Assembly: GCF_000327385.1 (NCBI RefSeq)
Contig: NW_008708846.1
Coordinates: 2,189,782 to 2,253,781 of the forward strand
Reading direction: 5' to 3'
Length of the DNA: 64,000 bases
DNA from: Lottia gigantea
Taxonomy: Eukaryota; Mollusca; Gastropoda; Lottiidae
Shown here piece after piece: positions 50,201-58,800 of the stretch. The notes under the pieces were generated by a model. The model was given only the letters and a program-made list of their open reading frames with translations. It searched no databases and was not told where the DNA came from. A program made the translations under genes and the position numbers. Each line of letters opens with the position of its first letter. Position 1 is the first letter of the stretch.

Positions 50201-52219
50201 GTTAAATTTCCCAAATTTCTTGTTGTGCCTCAAAAGTGTAACGTTCGGTCTTTTTTTTATATTTCGAAGAGAAAAAAATTGAAAGCTACAGTATGAGGTT
50301 GGAGACGTCGGTCCAAGACAATTATGGCTAAATGTCCTTTTATATGTGCTTTATAGAATCTATTGATACTATCGGATTCAGAGAGTAAGTTATCTTGTCG
50401 CCGGTGTTAACTTGCATTCTGGTTTTCAAAATCTACTGAATGAAATATTACCTGATCTAAAAACAGACAATGTATCTTATTTCGGTAAATTTTACAATCT
50501 GAAGTCATCAGTTCTACATAAACACCCTGGAACATAAACCGTTGAATTGGAACAAATAGTAAGAAGGATTAACACAAACAGATTAAAAACGATATACAAA
50601 TAAATGCAAGATATGCACAGGACAAAATTCACTTATTTTCACTGAATGTAAAAGAAGTATGTTCTCTTCTTGTGACGTTGGCCAGTGCTTCTATAGGAGA
50701 GTATTTTCTATAACACCCAACACTGATGTTTAAAAATCGATGATTCATTCATTCATGATGATGACAACATATATAAGAAATACTGGAGGATTAAAAGCTT
50801 AATACTAAACTATCAACGAAATTGGTTAAAGATGTTTTGAGGTACGTACCATTCTAGAACTATGAGGATTGTACAGTGTCGACGCAGAACCAAAAGCTCT
50901 CATAACTGTCATAGCAGCTGTGAGTTGGTCGTCTCTTTCTTTATTGCAGTTTTCATTTCTGATGCATTCTAATATTTGGTCACATTGAAATGTTTTCCCA
51001 CTACCAGTTTCACCACTGCCAAAAAAAAAAAATTCACAGCTAATGTTTTATTTTCATTTTAGGTGAGGTTTTCTCTTTCTTTTCCTATTTCACCAATATG
51101 ATGGTTCTATGGTTACATACTGAGATGTAAGCTCTAGGATGATTTTTAAGCACAATTTTTCAAATAAAACAAAATATAAATGAAGGACTTTTCCTACAAT
51201 TAAATCAATTGGAGAGTGCGTTCGAGAGTTCAGGGGAAGAACCATGCTTTCGCGTTTTATTTTACATTTCAGATGCCACAATGATTCTTTTAAATAGGAA
51301 TGTAGAAAAACTTACCTGAGGACAAAGACTTGTGAATGTCCAGTATCATGATGCTGTGATAGAACATGTTGCACTATGGTTGTTATAGCTTTACCGGGTA
51401 GACTACCTTCTGCTGTGTCCAGAGTAAAAGGGTTGATGCTGATGATGTTGGTGCCAAGTTTTGTCTGAGGATTGAAACAATAAATAGTGGTAAGCCATTG
51501 ACGTCCCATTACCTAGTCGTATTTTCTCTATTCTGGCAAAATGACTGCCAATGATTTGGTTATGTAAGTTGTTACCTGACGCTTTATTCACGACGTAAAT
51601 GGATACAATGATGTATAGTGTTAGAGGAAATTTTGTGGGTCTGCAATGTAGTTTTCTGCACTGTCAAATACTATTCAATAGTTTTTTCGGTCTAATATAA
51701 GACAGTGGCAAAGTAAAGGTGACAAACGTGTAAGTCTACATCAGTATTGTAGATGTAAATTCAGGAAATTAAAAAAAGCAACGATATAATCATCAGCTTA
51801 CTCAGTGAAAATCTGATGCCACTCAGCAACTGTGTTTGTCAACTTAGCATCCCTTTTTGAGGTGTTAATATTAGGCCTACTTTGATATATTATTTAGTAT
51901 TATAGTGGGGAAGACATAACGCAAGTAAATAACGCGTTATATGTCCAAAATGTCAAATATGGGATTTTTGTTAACAGTATGTGATATTTTAAACGCTAAA
52001 TTTTGGAGTATAACTTTTATCTCCAGCTAGTGTTTTTCAGTAGAATAATCCGTGTATCAAATGTGCTATATCCTCCTAAACAGGAACACATGATGCTCAA
52101 AACAGACTTACCTCGAATTTTTCTTTTTGGAATCTTGAATTAAGGTACCTGATGATATTATCCTCCGTTATTGGTCCCACAATCTGGGTCAAATCGCCAA
52201 TTTTAGAGGAACTAGACAT
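41199..52219 (-). CDS. Divergent unconventional myosin with one IQ motif and C-terminal SH3-like domain
   Basis: Predicted actin-based ATPase motor. 22 coding exons: 52219-52112, 51464-51316, 51015-50850, 50526-50452, 50162-50078, 49760-49651, 49448-49322, 49070-48952, 48480-48330, 47988-47879, 47275-47102, 46805-46729, 46426-46227, 45787-45727, 45188-45083, 44746-44647, 43833-43645, 43443-43270, 43150-43015, 42415-42388, 42124-41988, 41231-41199. All junctions have GT/AG and agree in phase except 44647/43833. Motor landmarks: TNIISINPF, P-loop GETGSGKT, switch I NPHSSRM, GEQNFHIFYQLL, VLLLGNIKF, switch II DLPGFE, relay LEKLC...AEKV, FGVRHFGG, PHYIHCLK. Then IQ (AATVIQSYWRGYWARR), a basic and PPPAA linker, and SH3. 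The product is about 870 aa. The start ATG (52219) is the first Met after an in-frame stop. The donor of 48480-48330 (GTTAGT) is my choice; an earlier weak site at 48381 also keeps phase. The class is not assignable by eye. Confidence 0.92.
41585..42020. repeat. ~32-bp tandem array overlapping the SH3 exon donor
   Basis: About 13 units of ATACTTACATTAATAGTCAG then TAAATAATACGG, with a higher-order block of roughly 190 bp repeated (GTTATTGGTACGGGTCCTTA appears twice). On the gene strand each unit reads ...CTGACTATTAAT|GTAAGTAT, i.e. the last 17 or so exon bases plus the splice donor. Confidence 0.85.
41988..42124 (-). CDS. SH3-like domain exon of the myosin
   Basis: Encodes 46 residues with SH3 order: VANYEGLVFDKGQDVTVTG (ALYDY-like start and RT loop), a middle strand FLIVQYCNKE, then the YHIPYHLLTIN end, corresponding to G-IPxNYL. 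The Trp of the SH3 peptide-binding groove is not seen, so binding to PxxP ligands is doubtful. Its donor sits inside the 32-bp tandem array that extends into the next intron. Confidence 0.75.
42388..42415 (-). CDS. 28-nt microexon of the myosin tail
   Basis: Acceptor TTTCCACAG and donor GTAAGAG bracket 28 bases encoding RRRFNEKFK. Phases fit both neighbours (in 0, out 1), so the call is well constrained. It links the linker exon to the SH3 exon. Its length (3n+1) means skipping would shift the frame and remove the SH3 domain. Confidence 0.8.
43855..43960 (+). mobile_element. CAGTGGCGGAT-type transposon terminus in a myosin intron
   Basis: CAGTGGCGGATTTACCAGCA begins 22 bp from the acceptor side of the myosin exon 43833-43645 and runs into the intron. 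It resembles the terminus at 18917. The far end is not identified. Confidence 0.45.
44143..44502 (-). mobile_element. MITE family A copy, in a myosin intron
   Basis: Left end TTTAACGGAGCACCTTCACT, right end CCGCCTGTTACCCTTTAA. The body matches 31686-31999 in the same orientation (GTGTTCACAGCTCATCGTCG, GAAATTTGAGCCT). Confidence 0.65.
45373..45530. mobile_element. Small inverted-repeat element in a myosin intron
   Basis: Ends TGGCGTATTTAGGGGG and TCTAGATACGCCTCA are imperfect inverted repeats 158 bp apart. The interior is rich in C-runs and CAGAGAGAGAAA. It is probably a small MITE; the class is unknown. Confidence 0.45.
50850..51464 (-). CDS. Myosin nucleotide-binding exons (P-loop and switch I)
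   Basis: Two exons of the myosin, 51464-51316 and 51015-50850. The P-loop serine codon is split by the intron (AG|T), and the loop reads SGETGSGKT where most myosins have GESGAGKT. Switch I is NPHSSRM in place of N(D/N)NSSRFGK; SSR is kept. Between NPF and the P-loop there are only about 37 residues, clearly fewer than the roughly 60 usual in myosins. The usual PPHIF..AD..Y signature is not recognisable there, only LPGKAITTIVQHVL. Confidence 0.9.
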
Positions 52220-54264
52220 AATGTTGTGTTCTCCAATGCTTCGAGCTATCACCAAACACAGGATGGAACGATATTGTCTTTATTATTTCTCCCTCCCGTC
52301 CATCTTGGACAATTCACGAACCTATCTAAATGTGTGCTTTATGTTTGTCACAAATTAAATGTCAAAATTCAAATCAATTTACAATATAGGCTAGACTAGA
52401 TAATTGTGTATTAGTATATCACACTATAATCGTTTCATGATATCACGAAATACCATCCAATTATTATTGTGAAAAAAAAAACACCTTTAACCATTGATTC
52501 CCGACTACACAGTCATTTCCAACGATAAATGTTGTGTTCTGCATCATATACACGATATGTAACAACAATCAAGTAGAATGGATGTTCAATTAATTCATTT
52601 TTATCATGCTTATAGTGGTTTGCTATCACAGTGGTATAAGTATATTCTGATAATATTCAGTTTATAGTTGTTTTTGGTTCTTCAATGTTGGTAAATATCA
52701 CAATATCCAAAAATCACAACGTTACAAACAAGATGTTACAAATATAGTTAGACTAATGTAGAGCAGAAATGCCTTAATACATCTGTTGCATTTACTAACA
52801 TCCACAATAGTCTACTAACCACAAAATATTCGTATATCTTTAACAGTTAAAATAAAAAAAAGCCTTATAGCAAATTCCCATAAAATGATATACACTCCTT
52901 TATGGCTAATTGACAAACTACGAAAAGGCCTTTATGAATTTATGGTTTGTCTTTTTGTTCAATGATTAACCTAAAACTAGGCATGCTTAACTAATCCACT
53001 ATAAATACAATAGCGATACAATTATAGGTTATTTTGTTCTGTACTTATTATCTAAATCTCGTCCGATCAGATCAGATTATCTTGTTTCAAATTAATCCCA
53101 TTTAAAGGGATATTACCGTGATATATTATATCTGACAGCAATGGTTTGGCTTTTGCTATGAATTGCATTATAAAGCTTTCATCCCCATTAAATGCGTGTT
53201 ATCTATCAATTAACATGAAATCAAATGAAATGAAATCAAAGTCTGTATTCTCTTGTCAGAGAGGCGCTATCAACCTGAATTGCGAAATAACTGAAATGAA
53301 AAATTTCTACTTTTTGAAGCCTAATGGTTAAAGGAGATGGAGAATGACAGACAATATCCAATACAGAAGAGATATTTAAAAGAGCAGCAACATAAGAGAT
53401 CCAGGATTTATTTTCATTATTGCCTCATCCCGACACTCTTTGAATGTCGACCTGCCAAGCCCGTAGCCAGACATGATTGTTCGAGGGCAAGTAATCTAAT
53501 CAGATGGGAAATGGTGTATTGAAGCTATGGGCTTGCGACTTGTATCTTTTGGATTGAATCTGGGTTGAAGTATTTATAGAACCATCTAGATCTGAATTTA
53601 GCCCTTTCAGGTTAGCGCGTATAATCCCACTGATCTGTCACGGCAGAAACGCCACACATGGTGAGAAGCGGGAAACAAATCAATATGGGGGGTATTAGTG
53701 GTCAAATGATAAAAACTACAGACAGCATAGTTGATTCTGATCTTACGAAGGTTTATTTCTTTTCATTGAAATAAATTCGCAAACGGCTATCGCTTTAAAC
53801 ATCCAAGTAATCGGTTGATCGATTAGCTTGGCGTCTAATTGGATTTAACATCTTAATAATAATCTGGATTAGATCAATCCCATTACACAACAACATATAG
53901 TGTGGCAAATAATCAGGTGTTCAATAGTTTAGAATAGATACAAAGTGGCCTGATTGGTCAATATATATAAAGTTGACCAATGATCACTCTTTAAAACAAA
54001 ACCGAGTTTGATATGCTTTCAAAAAACTTTCTGTTTGCTTTATCACGCTGTGCTGGAAGTGAAATTAAAATAAGACTCCTAACCTGACCAGTATGTAAGC
54101 ACATTATGTCCGATGCTGTTAGCAAAACAGGGGTTGTCAAATTCTTGAAAAATTTTGAGTTATTCAGATTTGTCCGACTTCACATGTTTGGGACAGCCCA
54201 CAAAGCAAATGATTTTCTTTTACCCAACAAGATAAACCATAATATCCGGAATCGAAGGCTGGCT
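52220..54264. other. Intergenic region upstream of the myosin
   Basis: It should contain the myosin promoter and 5' UTR on its left side. I see no coding signature or clear repeat. The small ORFs at 53146-53522 and 54106-54300 have no homology I recognise. Confidence 0.5.
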
Positions 54265-54600
54265 TCTATGAAAGAGTTAGAACGTAATGTAATCAAATAA
54301 TATAAATGGAGTCAGAAGGTAATGTAATCAAATGATATAAATGGAGTCAAAAGGTAATGTAATCAAATGATATAAATGAAGTCAAAAGGTAATGTAATGT
54401 AATCAAATGATATAAATGGAGTCAAAAGGTAATGTAATCAAATGATATAAATGGGGTCTGAAGGTAATGTAATCAAATGATATAAATGAAGTCAGAAGGT
54501 AATGTAATCAAATGATATAAATGGAGTCAGAAGGTAATGTAATCAAATGATATAAATGGAGTCTGAAGGTAATGTAATCAAATGATTAAATGGGGTCAAA
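54265..54600. repeat. 35-bp minisatellite, 9 units
   Basis: Unit GAAGGTAATGTAATCAAATG followed by ATATAAATGGAGTCA. Units differ at few positions (CAAAAGG versus CAGAAGG versus CTGAAGG) and one has a 6-bp internal duplication, so the array is young. It ends about 90 bp from the LSM10 poly(A) signal. Confidence 0.9.
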
Positions 54601-54688
54601 AGTTTTATGTCCTCAAATGATGATACACCCAAAAAGTGATAGTAATGTAATGATACGGGTAATCAATAAATGCGGTTTCATGAACAAC

Positions 54689-54694
54689 TTTATT
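54689..54694 (-). terminator. Poly(A) signal of LSM10
   Basis: AATAAA on the minus strand, 280 bases past the LSM10 stop. A second AATAAA lies slightly further on, near 54665. Confidence 0.55.
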
Positions 54695-54973
54695 CAACAT
54701 CTTCTACGCAAAACAAAAGTTGGATTTGTTAATTTATTATAACAATGGCAAATCAATTCTAAAACAAAATATGTGTCCTTTAAACATAGAACTTGCATGG
54801 TCTACTATCAATTCAATTCATATTTTCTGCAACAGCAAGTTATTGAATATTAATATTTGCAAGAATTCATTTTAACTAGGAATTAAACTAATTGTTTATG
54901 GCCCAGATTGAGTTTTGATGTGCAGACTTTCTTCAGTACTGATTTTAGTGAAAAAACATTCTCTCAAAAGTTA

Positions 54974-55471
54974 TCATAAAATATCTTGATATTCTCGCAG
55001 AGGGGCACTTTGGGTTTCACTTTCAGGCACTTCTTTTTGAGGCATAGACAGTCTAGATTTGGCTTCAAGGGATTTGAGTCTTTTGTCTTCTTTTTCTTGA
55101 AACTTTTTCCGTCTTTCCATTCTTTTTTCATTTGTCTGTTTCCTTATAGCTGAAGATTTTGCTTTGTGTCTCACATCTGCATAAACTTCACTTTCAATGG
55201 CTTTTCTGATATCAATGTGATCTGGAATCTGCACAAATCTAATCATAAAACCTTGAACAAAGAAATCTGTAAACTTTATGATTTTTCTAGTCTTGTTCTT
55301 GAATGTTCCACCTGTCATAGTCATATTCATCCATCCATCAACATTTGTGATTCTCCCCTTCACTGAAGTTTCATTTCTCAATTCCACAATGGCTACCTGG
55401 CCTTCCAAAGCTTTCAACAAGCAAATTAAGGTATTTTTAAAAGCAAATTTTTCCCGGTTACTTGCTGCCAT
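54974..55471 (-). CDS. LSM10: U7 snRNA-associated Sm-like protein LSm10
   Basis: LSm10 replaces SmD1 in the U7 snRNP heptamer, which cleaves replication-dependent histone pre-mRNAs in the nucleus. The ORF is intronless, 165 aa. The Sm fold covers about residues 13-95: Sm1 with LEGQVAIVELRNETSVKGRI and NVDGWMNMTM, Sm2 with FTDFFVQGFMIRFVQIPD. These align with human LSm10 (GRVTTVDLRDES, GRIDNVDAFMN, LDDLFVTGRNVRYVHIPD) from memory. DGWMN and the GFMIRFV in place of G(R/K)NVRYV fit LSm10 rather than SmD1. After residue 100 comes a Lys/Arg/Glu-rich, probably helical tail, longer than in the 123-aa human protein. It is transcribed head-to-head with the FANCG-like gene. Confidence 0.94.
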   Translation of the reverse strand: MAASNREKFAFKNTLICLLKALEGQVAIVELRNETSVKGRITNVDGWMNMTMTGGTFKNKTRKIIKFTDFFVQGFMIRFVQIPDHIDIRKAIESEVYADVRHKAKSSAIRKQTNEKRMERRKKFQEKEDKRLKSLEAKSRLSMPQKEVPESETQSAPLREYQDIL

Positions 55472-55871
55472 AATGTGGAAACGTTCTTCAAACTTTTTAA
55501 TTCAACTTTTCATGTCTAAAGTGTTTGATCACAATATTATTTTCCTGAAGTCAAAATCACAATAAAAATGTTTAAGAGAGTTATCTGCCCTATACATGTC
55601 TTCTGCCGCTTATGTACTTACAAAACATAATCTTTAATTTGAGTTTTCTGAGTTTTTACATTTTTTCTTGTTTTTTTCTAGCCAGATAATTTTGAAAGCT
55701 TCACTCAAATTTCAAACAAACCTTATTTGACTAGTAACTTTGGTACGCATGTAAATAATGACAAGAATCAGTGTTGATACAAGCGGTCTTAATGAATAAT
55801 GGAGGTAAACACAAATTTGTGAAAGAATGATTAGTTCTATTTTCCGTACGTGACAACACAATATAAAAGTC
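55472..55871. promoter_or_regulatory. Putative bidirectional promoter LSM10 / FANCG
   Basis: Only 400 bp separate the two divergent start codons, so both 5' UTRs and core promoters must share it unless there are upstream non-coding exons. It is AT-rich with no CpG cluster. No individual factor site is claimed. Confidence 0.6.
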
Positions 55872-58800
55872 ATGGTCAAGTCTGAATTGTCTAAACTAGA
55901 CACTGAACATGATAGATTGATTGTCGACTTTCAACAGAAACACTCAGTTGAAGAGGTAACCTCTGTCTATTTTATGTTTTTATTTGTGGTGTCCTGGTTT
56001 TGCCAAATTTCATTTAGGCATTTTCACCACTTTCTGTAATTTCTGATGTGAAATATGTGAATTGTGTCTGTCATGGAATGTAGAAATATTAGGTTGCTTT
56101 TTACACATGATTTGTTTATGAAAAAAACACTTTTCAAGAAATTTCACTTTTAAATGATGAGAATGTCAGTGGAACAACCAACATTTATAACTGAAAATCA
56201 CTTTCTGAATTTTATATTTCCAATTTATTTTTAAATATCTATAAACTTTTAACAACCTTATTCTCTATGACATTGTTATCAGGATTATATTTCAATTGAT
56301 CAATTGATGATGACTCAGCTTACTCCTTTCTTTCATTTTTTGAAGCCGAACTTTCAGATGCATGTTATTTGATATTAACTCTTAAAACCAGTAGGACTAC
56401 GACATCTTCATTCAACTTATTTTTTGATTAATTTTTATTTTTATTAGTTTCATGCTGAGAGTGAAACTGATGGTGTGGTGAAAAACTTTACCAAGCTACT
56501 AAATACTTGCAGATGTAAGTTTTCTTGTTTTTTTTTGCCAATATAGGACAGTGGTTTATAGACCATAGAAATATATCTTAAAACATGGTACCAAAATGGC
56601 GCATTAATCTTCAAAGGTCTTGAGTATTTATGCTGTATTTGTTACCTCTGGGAAGTTTCCCAGTAGGAAGTTGTAATTATCACTTGATTCTATTAGTACA
56701 GAAATATACTTTATTTGCATAATAATTATATCGCGGGTGTCCATTATATAATTCTGATTGGTTGCCCAACATTAATACGTCATATGACGTCATATGTTAT
56801 GAACTCTAAATAATTCTAGCTACGGGTACCTGAGTTCTCCATAGAAAACACGACTTCCAAGCAAAATTTGAAGTAGTGAATGCTATATACCATCTCGGAA
56901 GTCGTATTTCCCTATTTCCCAGAGGTAATAAATACAGCATTAGTCCCGTCTTCATTAGCCCACATGGTGCAGAAAAGTGGAACGTGAAAATCCATTCATT
57001 AATTTAATATTTTAAAGCTACCGCTAATATGTGATATCTGCATCCATTGGTCATTGTTCAAAAAACGAAGGTCAGATAGAACTAAACTGTACAACTTTTC
57101 CTTCTCAAGTTATTAATGTGTAGACTCTACTTCTGTTTATGATTCTCATCATCATATTTTATCTCTCTCATTATTTCAGGTCTGCCCTTATCCAAGCCAG
57201 TTGTGTGTAGTGAATTGTGTATATTATATAATTTGTTGTGTTGTAAAGTTTCTTGTTATAAACCATCTAATTGTTCTATTGTCTCCTATAATATCTCAAT
57301 AAGTCGAAGTATACAGAGAGGTAAATGATTTTACTCATTTTTTGACTAAAACCTTGATAGATTTTGATTTACAATACAGTGGAGCTGGGTTTATCCGGTT
57401 GTTGCCGATAATCTGGAAACCCCGATATCCGCACGCTTTTTAACGGGAACGGAATATTTACTATGTAAAATTAACCATTAATCTGCTGTTTTGGTTTCCA
57501 GTTCCGCACGGCTGTGATTGGGAACCAATTATCAAATTCTATAGTAATTAGTATTCATCATCCGGTCGCGTGTTACTATGAGTTCTTCTATCTGGCTTCC
57601 AGATTAGCGGTATTTATGATGTCACGTGATTGGTGTTTAATAAATCCTCATTATGAGATTAAGCAATTAATTTAATCATCACGTGTAAGCTATCTTTCGT
57701 TCAATCATACCTGAATACCATTTATCGTTCAGTTAAACTTCAATGTCATCTTTCGTTCAGTCATACTTGGATTCTATTATTGATATGGAACGCATCAAAC
57801 GTTACCCCTACAAAGTTTGTGTTTGTAAATAAGTGAAAGTGGCTTTCGGATAGGTATTAGTATGATGCCCTGTTGATCGGTGTTTACTTAATCGTTATTT
57901 GAGAATGTGTGGTTAATTTAATGATCATGTGTAAGCTATCTTTTGTTCAGTCATACCCGCATTCCATCATGGCTACAGAACACATCAAACATTATCGCTA
58001 CGATGAAACAGTACAGTAATTTATGTTTATCCTAATTCTAAGAATGATATTATTATTACTTTACTATGATAGTGTGTATCACATGTTGTGTATAAGACGT
58101 TTGACAGGTTTTCTAATAGGAAGGGATATAACTCTAGTTATGGATGGCATGTTTCAACTATCCAGATTTTTGTTAAACTGCATGATTATATCTGAAACAG
58201 GAATGTGCAGATAAACTAGGCTCCACTGTATTTGGTAAATCTATTACAATTGTGGCAGGTGTGAAGTTTATTTCGGATTTTTTTTTGGTAACAAAACTCA
58301 GTTAAAACTAGTAGATCTTATCCTATGTCACAGGAACTGGTAGGGCCAGATTTGTCTGTGACATATAACACTTTCAGCAATAAAGCAGCCTAATTAGCTC
58401 TACTTGTTTATCTTTTTTATATTCTTCTTCTACTTAACTGCATTATATGTTTTATTTTAGTGCTATCCTTTGTGGATCATAATCCAGCTGTCTTATTTAC
58501 ACCAGATGTAACATGCTCAATAAGATTAGTCAGTTTGTTTTCTACTGTCTTAATGAAAGAGAAAATTCTCAGAAGTAAGTGTCTATCTTTGATGCATGTC
58601 TCAGAAACAGAAATGTTTCAGCTAAGCTATTCAGTAATAGTGTTCACAGTTTATTGTAGAAATGTTAGCCTCTTATGTTTATCCATAAGTATCTGTGAAA
58701 AATACATTGATAACTGGCCATTTCAAGACGCTACCATAATGTAGAATGGTTAAGGACTGCATAAGCGAATATTGTCTGTACACCTTTTATAGACCTTATC

